Of a stretch of DNA of 64,000 bases, positions 10,219 to 21,621 are shown piece after piece. This DNA is from Dryocosmus kuriphilus (lineage: Eukaryota; Arthropoda; Insecta; Hymenoptera; Cynipidae). The stretch is from the NCBI GenBank assembly GCA_038277395.1, contig CM076194.1, positions 110,561,765 to 110,625,764 on the forward strand, read 5' to 3'. The translations under genes were made by a program, and so were the position numbers. The number at the start of each line of letters is the position of its first letter. The stretch's first letter is position 1. The notes below the pieces were generated by a model. It had not been told where the DNA came from, did not search any database, and saw only the letters and a list, made by a program, of their open reading frames with translations.

Positions 10219-12267
10219 ATATATACAGTAAGATCAAATTCATATGTCCTATAGGGTATATAGTGCATAAGACCATATATGGAAAAAATCATAAATGCAA
10301 CCCGCCATGCCCCCAAATAATGGAAAAAGACATTTTACAGGGGTATTTTTTTAATTGCGCGCGCTGATGTCGCATTTCATTGGTCGGTTTGATGAAGACT
10401 TGATACATGGGTGTCGTCATAGGATAACCACCTATAACCATCAGAGTCCGTCATCAACTGAGGTGTTTCCAAATTGATAACCTCGTATGTACTTTAATTT
10501 ATTATTAAACCAGTACAAAATAAGAATGACATGATAATAAGAACCTTTAAAATTGTGCGAAAATATGAAAATGTAGTTTAGTTAAAAAATGGAAGTCTAT
10601 CTCGATTATTTTTGTGATGTGAAATGCATTCTATAGTTTTGTGAAGTTACGTTTTGAACATTTGACACATTTTGAATGTAAAGATTGAGTGATATCGTTG
10701 GACGGATTGCAGTTTATGTAAGTAAATATTCTATTTCTGGTACTTTATTATGGAAAAAATAGTGTAATTTTCAAGGCTTGAATGTAAAAAGTTTAATTTT
10801 TTGATCTTGAAATTTTTAGTTATTTAATTTGGAACGTTTATAGTTTGAAAACGTAAAATTGTGAGTTATTTCAAGCAACCAAATAGTCATGCACTTTCAC
10901 TTTTGAAAGAATTTAAAATTAAATACTTTTAGTTTAAAATATACCAAATTGTTTGGTTTTAAATGTAATTTTTCTCAAAACTGTATAATTTGGAAATCAA
11001 GGCCTTCAAAGTTAAATACATTTCAATTAATAACGTTCACTTCCATAAATTTAACAAATTTTAAACACAAATTTGTTTGAAAACTGGGGTAAAGCCGGGA
11101 AATGTAGTTCAAAATGCAATTAAAATATTTGTTTTGTATTTCAGACACTGTCTTTAGAGCCGATCAGCTAACGGATTCTTTGTTTAGTTTTAATCCTCAC
11201 ACTGGAGATGTGAAGCACATCCTTTTTATCCAAAATCAGTATGTACATGGGAGGAATGGATTTCGACTATGTTGGAAACAATCTGTATTGGTCCAACACA
11301 GAATGTAATTCTATCGAAGTCTTCAGTATGAGGACGGGAATGAAATTAGATATTCCATTTCAGAACTTATTTTTCAGAATTTATTAAATTCCATTTTTCT
11401 TTATTTTTTTAAAAAACATTCCAGATTATTTACAACTTTTTTAAATTTCAGAATAATGTATGTTGTGTTTCAACTGAAGAATAAAGAATACCATATTACA
11501 AAAATAGATATGGCCGGATTGCCCAAATCGGAAGCTTTCGTCATAAAGGATAAATTAATTGGACCCAGGATATCTCTCGCTTACGATTTTGAAAAAGAGA
11601 GATTATATTGGGCCGATGAAGGCACTGGACGAATCGACAGTATTTCCCAAAACAGTTTCTATACAAAAAATTGAAAAATTTATAGAAAGAGTCAAGGCGT
11701 AACATTGTAAATTGAAGACTAGAAATGTAAAAAATGATAAATTAGTAGTTCTTGAATCTTGAATTTTAAGAGAGCAACTTTAAAAAAAAATTATATTTCT
11801 GATTGCAATAGAATTGAGATCAATGTTAAATAAAATAATCAAATTTCAGATGATGATCAAAAGCTTTTTCGCACTGGACTTACCAAACCCGTAAGCCTAT
11901 CAATTCTTGGAGGATTTGTATTTTGGACACAACGTGGATCCAAGCAATTATTCTGGAGTGATAAGAATAATGCTGTTTTTGTAAAAAAAGCAATTAATAT
12001 TCGTGAGTATTCAAAAATAGCAAGTATTTTTTTTGAAATGCATCTATTTGTGTAATAATAAATTTAAACTTAATTCTTATAGGTGTAGCTGACAATTTGT
12101 CTGTGATGCATTTGGTGTCTTTACACGGAAGGTCTGCAACAAAAAATACTTCCAGCGAGTCACAGATTTCTCTTTGTTCACACATCTGCATTGTAAAAAT
12201 CGCGTTCGGCTTTGTAAGTAAAAATAAATTCTTTATGCATTTAAAATTAAAATCTAGATTTTCATTT
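10219..12267 (+). repeat. Left arm of the 14-kb palindrome
   Basis: This sequence reappears inverted as 24453-22862, 21621-21303 and 14226-14059, the right arm being split by a Helentron-like repeat and a gypsy element. The arms are close to identical by eye, with small indels and substitutions, so they are an old genomic duplication and not a simple assembly echo. Positions 10219-11140 hold no clear exon. A short open stretch beginning MQPAMPPNNGK is open in the right arm (24365-24183) but stopped in this one. Confidence 0.85.
11145..12213 (+). pseudogene. LDL/vitellogenin-receptor-type gene fragment, left arm
   Basis: Four exon-like blocks follow AG acceptors at about 11145, 11452, 11850 and 12083. 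The last two end at GTGAGT (after 12002) and GTAAGT (after 12213). The encoded pieces carry beta-propeller signatures of LDL-receptor class B repeats: MDFDYVGNNLYWSN, FEKERLYWADEGTGRIDS and KQLFWSDKNN. They are followed by an EGF-like SLCSHICIVK, as expected at the end of a propeller in lipoprotein or vitellogenin receptors. The first block has a one-base frame change between NPHTGDVKHIL and MDFDYVGNN, so this is a broken fragment rather than a working gene. The ligand-binding and membrane parts are absent. Confidence 0.7.
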
Positions 12268-14058
12268 TTACATTCTCATCTCAATGAGAAGGTATTAGTT
12301 TTATGTGAAAACTGACTTTCGCGGATTTCATGAAATCTCGACGTTTCTTGACCCCCTGAATCTGAAAAAAAACATGTTTTACGTTGTTGTCTGTCTGTCG
12401 TTGTCGTTGTTGTCATCGTCGTTGTCGTTGTAGTCTGTTAGTACGTAACTTTCGAAGGACTAATCGGATTGGATTGCGCTTTGGCTACTTTTTAAGGCGT
12501 AAGAAGTAAGGACGGGTTCGTTAACCAGCGGTTTTTGACCAACGGTTATGGTTTTATCCATCCAAAACTGTTTTCACAAAATCATAAAATCCATTTTCCG
12601 GCTAAACTATGCGAGATACAGAAAATATGTATATAACCAAAATTGTTTATCTTAAAAAAATCTACGAATTTTGTCTTAACCGTTTTTTTTATAAAGTACA
12701 CCGTTTTTGTTTTAATCGAGAAAACGTTATTAAAGATAAAAAAATGTGGTTTCCCGCCAAAATATTCAAGGTACACAAAAAACTGTAATAAACAAAGTTA
12801 TTTAACTCAAGAAGATTAAGAAGTTAACACAAAATGTGTAGTTCTTCTTGAGCTAAATAACTTTGTTTATTAGTTTCTTGTGTACCTTGAATATTTTGGC
12901 GGGAAACCACAGTTTTTCATTTTTAATAACGTTTTCTCGATTAAAATAAAAACCGTGCATTGTATCAAAAAACGGTTAACACAAAATTTGTAGATGTTTT
13001 TTAAATGAACTATTTTACTTTCATATAATATATTTTCTTGTATCTCGTATAGTTTAGCCGAAATATGGATTTTTTGTTTTTGTAAAAATCGTTTTTGATG
13101 GATCAAACCATAACCATTAGTCAAAAGCGGCTGCTTAACAAACTCGTCCTTTCATGAATAAACTATGTGTTGAATAGAAAAATGCGTTTCAGCAAATTCG
13201 TAGGTTTTTCCAAGATGAACAATTATGTTGAATAATATTTTTTCGTATCTTGCATAGTTTTTCTGAAAAATGGATTTCTTTATATTTAATAACGCATTTC
13301 ACGAATAACTCAAAAACTATGCGTCTCTGCGAAAAAAATTATAGCAAGAAAATTTGTAGATCTTTTAACGTTAAACAACTTTGTTTATTATAATTTTTGC
13401 CGTATCTTGCATAGTTTGGCAGAAAATTTGAATTTTTTATTTTTTAATAGCGTTTTCTCGATTAAAACCAAAATCGTGAATTTTAGCAAAAAACGGTTTA
13501 AACAAAATTTGTAGATCTTTTTGAGGCGAACAAATTTATTTATTATTATTTTTTTCGTATCTTGAATATTTTAGCGGGAAACCACAGTTTTTCATTTTTA
13601 ATAACGTTTTCTCGATTAAAACAAAAACCGTGTACTTTATAAAAAAACGGTTAAGACAAAATTCGTAGATTTTTTTAAGATAAACAATTTGGTTATATAC
13701 ATATTTTCTGTATCTCGCATAGTTTAGTCGGAAAATGGATTTCTTGATTTTGTGAAAACAGTTTTGGATGGATAAAACCATAACCGTTGGTCAAAAACCG
13801 CTGGTTAACGAACTCGTCCTTACTTTCTACGCCTTAAAAGGTATGCCAAAGCGCAATCCAATCCGATTAGTCCTTCGAAAGTTATCGTGCTAACAGACTA
13901 CAACGACAACGACGACGACAACGACAACGACAGACAGACACCAACGTAAAACATGCTTTTTCAGATTCAGGGGGTCACGAAACGTCGAGATTTCATGAAA
14001 TCCGTGAAAGTCAGTTTTCACATAAAACTAATACCTTCTCATTGAGATGAGAATGTAA
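12268..14058. mobile_element. Helentron-like repeat, inverted pair at the palindrome centre
   Basis: Both ends carry the 5' terminus of the family (ACATTCTCATC at the left, GATGAGAATGT at the right) followed inward by the conserved start block and the (GTC/GTT)n tract (about 12395-12432 and 13895-13930 inverted). The middle contains diverged 120-130 bp units with CGGTTTTTGTTTTAATCGA-like cores. A near-perfect hairpin occurs at 12746-12910. No 3' hairpin terminus is present, so this is a head-to-head inverted composite. Confidence 0.65.
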
Positions 14059-14226
14059 AAATGAAAGTCTAGATTTTAATTTTAAATTCATAAAGAATTT
14101 ATTTTTACTTACAAAGCCGAAAGCGATTTTTACAATGCAGATGTGTGAACAAAGAGAACCCTGTGACTCGCTGGAAGTATGTTTTGTTGCAGACCTTCCG
14201 TGTAAAGACACCAAATGCATCACAGA
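14059..14226 (-). pseudogene. LDL-receptor-type last exon, right arm, cut by gypsy
   Basis: The minus-strand counterpart of 12083-12267. It encodes the MHLVSLHGRSATK and SLCSHICIVK portion. The exon is interrupted at 14226 by the 5' LTR of the gypsy element and resumes at 21303 with the target duplication CAGA. The same exon is intact in the left arm. Confidence 0.7.
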
Positions 14227-14722
14227 TGTAGGGATATGGTATTGCCTTTCTGTAACATTCACTATGGCACGTCAGACACCTATCTGACCCAGCGTTACTA
14301 TACCATGCGTCATTACCGTAGAAACGCACCTTACCGTGCGATGCGTAGCGTAGCGTCCACGAGCGAGTTGCACTCTAGTATCCACTCACTCCAAGTTCCC
14401 GCTCGACAGCGTCTCCTTTCCCCATGCTAGTTTCGAACGCTGAACTCACGACGCTAGACACTCTCGTTCAGTCCGACCCGTTGTACGCACGTCTTCACGA
14501 GGACGTGCAATGTTCTCGTTGAAATAAATCTTAAGTTGTAATAGTTAAATCCTGTGGCATATTTATTCTATCCTTTTGAAGTGGTTACAATGTCGTTGCA
14601 TCTTATGGAGTCAGATACCAATTTAATAACGTAACCAGCTGTATTACAATTATGACGCCTAGTTGGCAGGCGCCAAGTACGTAACCGCCACATAACAGTC
14701 TCAATATACCATAAAGCCAACA
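14227..14722 (+). repeat. Gypsy 5' LTR
   Basis: TGTAGGG...CCAACA, 496 bp. It differs from the 3' LTR by a 4-bp indel (GTGCAATGTTCTCG here against GTGCTTCTCG) and a few substitutions. It contains an AATAAA-like signal (AAATAAATCTTAAG) near 14522. Confidence 0.93.
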
Positions 14723-14723
14723 T

Positions 14724-14735
14724 TGGTGACCCCGA
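14724..14735 (+). other. Primer-binding site, tRNA-Trp type
   Basis: TGGTGACCCCGA lies one base after the LTR. It is complementary to a tRNA 3' end reading TCGGGGTCA-CCA, which is what I recall for insect tRNA-Trp. CsRn1-type gypsy elements are known to use tRNA-Trp. The match after 12 nt breaks down into a T run. Confidence 0.7.
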
Positions 14736-16219
14736 TTTTTAAAAAAAACCACAACTCTTGGGACGGGTCGGACCAGACAAATATTCTTACGCATTTTCAT
14801 GGAGTTTTGCCAAAATAGATCCCAAAAAACCAACCTGAGGACAAATCTTTTAATGGAATTTTGATGGACGCCAAAGCAATTCGAAATGACGCCAACTGAT
14901 AATTTCAAAAAAAAAAAAAAAAAGCATCATGGATCTCAACTCCCTACAGGATCAAGCGGTAACAATATTATTTTTAAAACTAAGTGTCTTTCTCCGCAAT
15001 TGCGTCAATTTCCACTCTAAATGCCGTAAATGTATTTCCCGCGCGACGCTACTATTAGCATATCAGAGTGACGCCATCACGCAACGTACCGATTGTGTCG
15101 CAAATCGCATTTCGTACAATTGCGTGCATCATCCACGGTGCATTTTCATCACCAATTACAATTGTTTAACCTTGCCAACGTTGTACCAACAATTTCACGT
15201 TACAATTTACAATTTTTTTGCCGCGAAAATGTCAACTTCTTCGCAGACTTGCACATCGGTTCCGGCGATCACAGTTCGCGTCATCGATTCAAAATTTCCT
15301 TTCCCAACAATCCTCTCCGCAAAACAATGAAATGCCAATCGAAAACCAATCGACAATCGTCTCGCGTCATTTTTAAAGAATAATGCATGCAATATACTCA
15401 TGTAATATCTCATAAATCCGTAATCTCTCGAATCGCGTCAGCAGACGCGACGCCGTAAACATTCTTTTTATCCACGCAATAGGCGCCGTCACCTTTTTAT
15501 TGCTCATTATAACGTATTTTATGCGGTTTTTAACTATTTTAATCGCACCTGTCAACGTTTCATGTAAAAATCAGCATCATTTTTTCGGATTTCACGATTT
15601 TACCAATGTCTACTGGCACACCTCCTAAATCTTAGCCGCGTCAGCTAATTTTACAGCAGATCAATCATGTTCATTCGTGTGTGTCAACTTCTACCGTGAC
15701 GCGTGCACCTTTGTGCACCCCATTACCAAATTTATATTGCGAGATTACCTTTTTTTTCAACCACCGCACATGGCATCTGCATTTTTATATATGTTTCTCC
15801 GCAACTGAACATTACGGTTATACCTATTTATTTTATCCTTAAGAAATTTTATCGCATTCTATGTTTTTATGTCACATTTTATGTATTTATGTCTTTATGT
15901 CACATTTTATGTATTTAAAACATGTACATTTTATCCTCGTTTCATTTTTTTGTATAAAATTTACATGACAAGTTAAATAGTACACCCTGCGAGCGTGGCA
16001 GGCTGTTCTGGACGTCCCCGTTGCAGGAAAAACCGTTCTCTTTTCAATTCGACAAAAATCAGAAGTCAACCAGTGTGGGGACTTCTCGAGAGATTCCTGG
16101 CTCCAATTTCAAGAGCAATAGCGTAAAATCCGTATAACTTTTTTTTTCAACACGAATTAAAATCATTTCTTGTCCTCTCTTCAATCGGATCGCGCAAGTA
16201 CTCTGGGAACGGCTTAATC
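14736..16219 (+). other. Gypsy leader, non-coding
   Basis: An approximately 1.5-kb untranslated leader between primer site and gag. It has an A run at 14908-14925 and several short ORFs without recognisable domains. It may contain packaging or translation signals, but none was identified. Confidence 0.6.
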
Positions 16220-17158
16220 ATGCCTAATTCAATCGTTAATTCCGAACAAACCGATTTAACAAACCAACCTGCATCCGCAGAGCAATCCGCTCTTACGGAA
16301 CTTATGGCAAGACTGACAACCCTACCGGGTTCCGAGACTTACTCGATAGCTAGAGTCCCAAAATTTTATAAGCAGGATCCGGCCTGTTGGTTCCTAATTG
16401 TCGAGGCATCCCTGGCGCGGGCCAAAATCACAAGAGATAAAGCAAAAGCTCAGGAACTAATCGCCCAACTAGACCCAGATATCATCGCGCACGTAAAAGA
16501 CATTATCAATCGCGAACCAGCAGACTTGTACGAACAAATTAAAGATAGGCTTATAACAACGTATTCCATATCCAACGAAGCCAAGCTGCGTCAGCTTTTA
16601 AAAGGCGAGGTGGTCAACGAAGGTAAGCCTTCACTCTTATTAAACCGCCTCAGAAGTCTCAATGACAACGCTTGTAGCGACGACGTTATCAAATCCATTT
16701 TTCTGGACCAACTTCCAACCTCGATTCGCGCAATTTTGGCCATGGCTCAAATCAATGACCTGTCTGCTCTTGCAATCCTGGCAGACAAGGTTTGCGAGGC
16801 TTCAAATCCAGCGGGTTTGCAAACATTCGCGGTAGCTTCGCACAGTTCCACCACTTCCAAGGCGGCTGATGCGGGCATCAAATCCGCATCCCCCTCCCAT
16901 CTGGACCCTATGGTCGCAATTTTTGCACAGCAAACCAAGCTTTTTGAGGGACTGTCACGCAGAATCACTCAGCTCGAGCAACAACGCGGTCGACCCAAAA
17001 ATCCGTCACAGTCTCGCTACAAATCCCGTAACCGCAACCGATCAGCAAGCAGAGGAGCAAACGATCTATGCTATTACCATTACAAATTCCGCAAAAATGC
17101 TCACAGATGCGCAGCACCTTGTACCTGGAAAGACAAAACTCCGGCTCCGGAAAACTAA
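16220..17158 (+). CDS. gag: Gypsy Gag polyprotein
   Basis: A 312-residue structural protein that would coat element RNA. The N-terminal half has the capsid pattern of insect gypsy Gag proteins, with KFYKQDPACWF at about 52-62 and then helices around ELIAQLDPDI and LRQLLKGE. The C-terminal part is R/S/N-rich (YKSRNRNRSASRG) and ends with one knuckle-like cluster, CYYHYKFRKNAHRCAAPC, of the CX3H...CX3C kind. The frame is open throughout. The pol frame overlaps the end of gag and lies at -1 relative to it, so Pol would be expressed by -1 frameshifting, as in related elements. The start ATG follows the long leader and is the first that opens the Gag frame. Confidence 0.88.
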   Translation: MPNSIVNSEQTDLTNQPASAEQSALTELMARLTTLPGSETYSIARVPKFYKQDPACWFLIVEASLARAKITRDKAKAQELIAQLDPDIIAHVKDIINREPADLYEQIKDRLITTYSISNEAKLRQLLKGEVVNEGKPSLLLNRLRSLNDNACSDDVIKSIFLDQLPTSIRAILAMAQINDLSALAILADKVCEASNPAGLQTFAVASHSSTTSKAADAGIKSASPSHLDPMVAIFAQQTKLFEGLSRRITQLEQQRGRPKNPSQSRYKSRNRNRSASRGANDLCYYHYKFRKNAHRCAAPCTWKDKTPAPEN

Positions 17159-17577
17159 AAGAGCCTAACCGTGTAGAGACTCTCGGGTTGGGTCACAACA
17201 ATTCCAAACGTCTCCACATCCGCGATCGCGATTCCGGTCTTGTATATTTAGTCGACAGAGGCTCAGATCTATCAGTGCTACCTGCTGACGCACCAACTAG
17301 GAATTCGAAGGCCAACGAACTGGTGCTATTTGCAGCCAACGATTCTCGAATCAGCACATACGGGGAGAAACGTTTAACTCTTAACTTGGACTTACGACGC
17401 GATTTTACATGGAACTTCTGCGTAGCCTCAGTTCCTTATCCAATAATTGGAGCAGACCTGTTGGCTCACTATCAGCTCGTGCCGTATCTCCACGAATCGC
17501 GACTCGTCGACACCAAAACCGGCCTTAGCACCAAGGCATTTCTTAAAAAACTACTCCCGTCTTTGGCGTTAGTTTAA
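17068..17577 (+). pseudogene. pol: Gypsy protease region of Pol, altered active site
   Basis: An aspartic-protease-like segment. After the overlap with gag it reads LHIRDRDSGLVYLVDRGSDL then SVLPA, followed by the flap-side motif PIIGADLLAHY near residue 126. Retroelement proteases need D-T/S-G at the active site, but here the triplet is DRG, which should abolish activity. The frame ends with a TAA at 17575-17577 just before the reverse transcriptase region, where related elements read straight through. The loss of the triplet and the stop together mark this Pol as defective. Confidence 0.82.
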
Positions 17578-17606
17578 TCGATCGATCCACGCCATTTTTT
17601 AAACTT

Positions 17607-18483
17607 TTGTCGGAATTTCCGGAAATCGTATCCTCATCTCAGGAGATAATCGCGCCGCCCAACGATAAGGTGAAACACCATATCGTCACCACGGGACCCC
17701 CGACAGCCGAACGAGCAAGGCGATTACACCCGCACAAACTCGCCGCGGCTAGAGCGGCATTTCAACAACTAACCAAAGACGGTATCTGGAGACCATCGAG
17801 CAGCCCGTGGGCCGCTCCCATTCACTTGGTTCGAAAGAAAAATCAGGAATGGCGCGTCTGTGGCGACTACCGCAGGCTAAACGCTGCGACCGTGCCAGAC
17901 AGGTACCCAGTACCGCATCTGAGCGATTTTCCCACTATTCTGCACGGCAAGGGAGTATTCTCCAAGGTCGACCTGCACATGGCTTACCACCAAATTCCAA
18001 TCGCACCCGAGGACATCCCAAAAACCGCGGTCATTACTCCGTTCGGGCTCTTCGAGTACACAAAAATGACATTCGGGTTGCGAAATGCAGGTCAGACCTT
18101 CCAGCGGTACATTCACCAAGCCGTAGGCGACCTCGACTACGTTTTCGCTTACATCGACGACATCCTCATCGCGTCTTCCAACGAGGAGGAGCATGAGGGT
18201 CATCTACGAGTCGTCTTCCAGCGGCTTAGAGAATACTCCCTCCGCATTAACGTTGCTAAGTGCCAGTTCGGTCTCCGCGAACTCGAGTTTTTGGGTTACA
18301 CCGTCAGCCCCGACGGTTGTTCACCAACACCCGAAAAAGTTCAGGCCATTATTAACTTCCCCAAGCCCAAAACCATTGCGGAACTCCGCAGGTTTTTGGG
18401 CATGGTCAATTTTTATCGTCGTAGCATGCCACACGCGGCTAAAAAGCAAGCCCCGTTGAACCATTTTATCAGCGATTCGCGCA
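17607..18483 (+). pseudogene. pol: Gypsy reverse transcriptase region of Pol
   Basis: Reverse transcriptase with well-kept motifs in order: KVKHHIVTTGPP, SSSPWAAPIHLVRKK, WRVCGDYRRLNAAT, FSKVDLHMAYHQI, TPFGLFEYTKMTFGLRNA, the catalytic FAYIDDILIAS (about residue 182 of this frame), and ELEFLGYTV. It is in a different frame from the protease segment and loses frame again at an A13 run (18483-18495), after which the product would be a nonsense tail. The polymerase core itself looks intact. The breaks lie at its edges and may be recent. Confidence 0.88.
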
Positions 18484-18495
18484 AAAAAAAAAAAA

Positions 18496-20254
18496 CGACA
18501 AAAGGGAAATACCCTGGACCGTCGAGGCCGAAGATGCGTTTGAGCAGGTCAAACAGGACCTATCTAGCGCCACTCTCCTCGCACATCCATCTCACAACTC
18601 CGAGACGCGTCTCGTAACAGACGCCTCGGACTTCGGCATGGGTGCCTCCCTCGAACAACGGTTCGACGGAGTGTGGAAACCGCTCGCCTTCTTTTCAAGG
18701 AAATTTTCACCAGCTCAAAAGAATTACAGCGCTTACGACCGAGAATTAACGGCCGTGTATGAGGCCATACGCTACTTCCGATACTTCCTTGAGGGGCAGG
18801 TTTTCACCATTTTCACGGATCATAAGCCCCTAATTTTTGCGTTCTCGCAAAAATCGGATAAGGCATCGCAGCGACAACAACGGCAGCTGTCGTTCATTTC
18901 ACAATTCACCACCCACATCGAGCATTTGTCCGGAGTCGAAAACGTCGTAGCCGACTCCCTCTCTCGCGTCGAGGCCATCGTCATTCCGATTGAATTCAGC
19001 ATCGTCGATCTTGCCTCAGCACAAGAGTCGGACGACGAGCTGAAGGCTCTTCTTAACGATCCCAAATGCTCATTGAGTCTTAAAAAGATTCAATGGGATT
19101 CGGGAAAGTCGGCAATTTACTGCGACCTACTGGGCGAAACCTTGCGTCCCTATACACCAGCCCCATTAAGAGAGCGAGTTTTTCAGCTTTTCCACGATGC
19201 CGCGCATCCCAACGCTAAGGTAACCGAACGTATTATCCGGAAGCGATATGTCTGGCCATCTATGCGGCGAAACATATCGAACTGGTGCAAGCAGTGCACG
19301 GCTTGTCAGCGGTCCAAAGTTTCACGCCACAACCAGCTACTACCTGCTGATTTCGTGGCACCCGACAATCGTTTCCGCCACGTCCATATGGACATCGTCG
19401 GTCCACTACCTCTTAGTAACGGATATCGCTATTGCCTAACGATGATCGATCGCTTTTCTCGCTGGCCCGAAGCAGTTCCGCTTCCCGACATCGAAGCCCG
19501 CACCGTATGCCAGGCCTTTTTCGACAACCGGATATCTCGTTATGGCACACCGGAGACCCTCACTACTGACCAGGGTAGCCAATTTGAATCCCAACTTTTC
19601 AAAGCCCTATTACATCGTATAGGCTGCGACCGCACCCGCACCACCGCTTACCACCCTGCTGCAAACGGCATGATTGAGCGCTGGCATCGGTGCCTCAAGG
19701 CAGCAATAATGTGCCATACCGACCAAGAGTGGTCTCGGTCCCTCTCAACCGTCCTCCTAGGACTCAGGTCTAATGTCCTCGACATCGGTTCGTCCCCGGC
19801 CGAATTAGTTTTTGGCACCACACTACGAATCCCAGGAGAATTCGTTCTTCCCGACGACTTTGCTCCAGATCCGCATGCGTTTATCGAAGAATTTCGGGAG
19901 CACATGCGGAAGATTAAGCCAATTCCAGTAGGGCACAAATACAAACGGAAACCTTTCCTATTCAAAGACCTAACGTCTTGCTCGCATGTTTTTATGCGAA
20001 ATCACGTCAGGAAACCTCTCGAGCGACCTTACACTGGTCCCCATAAAGTAATCAATCGCACCTCTGACCGCGTTTACGAAATCGACCTTAATGGTACCTC
20101 ACGTCAAGTATCCATTGAACATTTAAAGCCAGCATTTTTCGTGCGCGACAACGTCGAGAGCATCCTGCCAACCCAGAGGGATCCAGTCAACGAAACTGGT
20201 CCAGCTCCTGTGTTGCGAACTTATTCCAGAAAGAAGGTCACCTTTCAGGTCTAG
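18496..20254 (+). pseudogene. pol: Gypsy RNase H and integrase region of Pol
   Basis: Continues Pol after the A-run frameshift. RNase H shows LVTDASDFGMGASLEQ, the YDREL glutamate and FTDHKPLIF. Integrase shows an HHCC zinc-binding region (HDAAHPN ... CKQCTACQRSK), then the DDE catalytic core: MDIVGPLP, TTDQGSQFESQ and HPAANGMIERWHR. The C-terminal GPHKVINR segment resembles the gypsy GPY/F module. The open frame from the internal ATG at 18638 is 538 residues, but the natural reading begins upstream. No stop interrupts this part. The ORF ends at 20254 with no further gene before the 3' LTR. Confidence 0.88.
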
Positions 20255-20810
20255 AGCCCTTATGTACGCGCTTAACCTATCGTGCCGTATATTGCACACG
20301 ACAATGACTGTAGTTGCATTGTTTTAATATTAGCGTGAATTATTATAAAGTCCATTGTTTATGGCCATGTATTTTATGTTTGATAATGCAACTGGTTTAT
20401 ATCCTGTCGCCAGCTAGGCGCGTTGCACTTCTACGTTTTAATTTGTACTCGGCACGTAACAGCCACTTTACCTGAAGATCTTCAGTAAATTTCAGCTTTT
20501 ATCATTTATAGCAATTCCTCGGCTTCGTAAACATCGTCAGTTCTAAGGAAATTATAAACGAATGCCTTAACTATTTTTAACACATTTTGTATTCTATTCT
20601 ACTAGGTATTAGGAATAAATGTCGACCAATATCTACCGATATTTACGTAACGCATTTAGTTTAAGATTGCAATCGTTACTTTTAAGTTTGCGCAAACAAT
20701 GTAAATATGTAAGTTAACAGTACTCGTGAAGACCGTGCCCATCAACGCCTATTCCGTTTCTTTTTTTCATGTTTTCGTGTTTAGTTAAACACTCGGGGGG
20801 GGGGGAGTAC
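20255..20810 (+). other. Gypsy 3' non-coding region with polypurine tract
   Basis: About 550 bp without an envelope ORF. A G-rich polypurine tract (about 20795-20807) ends three bases before the 3' LTR and would prime plus-strand DNA synthesis. Confidence 0.75.
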
Positions 20811-21302
20811 TGTAGGGATATGGTATTGCCTTTCTGTAACATTCACTATGGCACGTCAGACACCTATCTGACCCAGCGTTACTATACCATGCGTCATTAC
20901 CGTAGAAACGCACCTTACCGTGCGATGCGTAGCGTAGCGTCCATGAGCGAGTTGCACTCTAGTATCCACTCACTCCAAGTTCCCGCTCGACAGCGTCTCC
21001 CTTCCCCATGCTAGTTTCGACCGCTGAACTCACGACGCTAGACACTCTCGTTCAGTCCGACCCGTTGTACGCACGTCTTCACGAGGACGTGCTTCTCGTT
21101 GAAATAAATCTTAAGTTGTAATAGTTAAATCCTGTGGCATATTTATTCTATCCTTCTGAAGTGGTTACAATGTCGTTGCATCTTATGGAGTCAGATACCA
21201 ATTTAATAACGTAACCAGCTGTATTACAATTATGACGCCTAGTTGGCAGGCGCCAAGTACGTAACCGCCACATAACAGTCTCAATATACCATAAAGCCAA
21301 CA
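20811..21302 (+). repeat. Gypsy 3' LTR
   Basis: TGTAGGG...CCAACA, 492 bp, nearly identical to the 5' LTR. It is followed by the target duplication CAGA and then the rest of the interrupted LDL-receptor-type exon. Confidence 0.93.
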
Positions 21303-21621
21303 CAGACAAACTGTCAGCGACACCTATTAGAATTAATTCTAAATTTATTATTACACAAATAGGTGCATTTCAAAAAAAAAAAAAAAAACTTGCTATTTTC
21401 GAATACTCACGAATATTAATTGCATTTTTTTACAAAAACAGCATTATTCTTATCACTCCAGAATAATTGCTTGGATCCACGTTGTGTCCAAAATACAAAT
21501 CCTCCAAGAATTGATAGGCTTACGGGTTTGGTAAGTCCAGTGCGAAAAAGCTTTTGATCATCATCTGAAATTTGATTATTTTATTTAACATTGATCTCAA
21601 TTCTATTGCAATCAGAAATAT
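21303..21621 (-). pseudogene. LDL-receptor-type exon block, right arm
   Basis: The minus-strand counterpart of 11800-12095. It contains the exon encoding KQLFWSDKNN and SILGGFVFWTQRG (about 21564-21412) with the donor GTGAGT, and the first bases of the exon that gypsy split. It is interrupted at 21621 by a Helentron-like repeat in the neighbouring intron. Confidence 0.7.

Larger units (their letters stand above)
14227..21302 (+). mobile_element. Ty3/gypsy LTR retrotransposon, CsRn1/Kabuki-like, defective
   Basis: A complete structure: LTRs of 496 and 492 bp, a primer-binding site, a long leader, gag, then pol in the order protease, reverse transcriptase, RNase H, integrase, a G-rich polypurine tract, and the 3' LTR. 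No envelope-like ORF follows pol. The flanking direct repeat is CAGA (14223-14226 and 21303-21306). It lies in the last LDL-receptor-type exon of the right palindrome arm. The LTRs are nearly identical, suggesting fairly recent insertion, yet pol is broken in at least two places and the protease active-site triplet is altered, so this copy is probably inactive. The lineage is inferred from the Gag/Pol flavour and the tRNA-Trp-type primer site. Confidence 0.92.

Noticed and set aside
20255..20810. Envelope gene after gypsy pol
   Set aside because: No open frame of useful length, signal peptide or membrane segment occurs before the polypurine tract.
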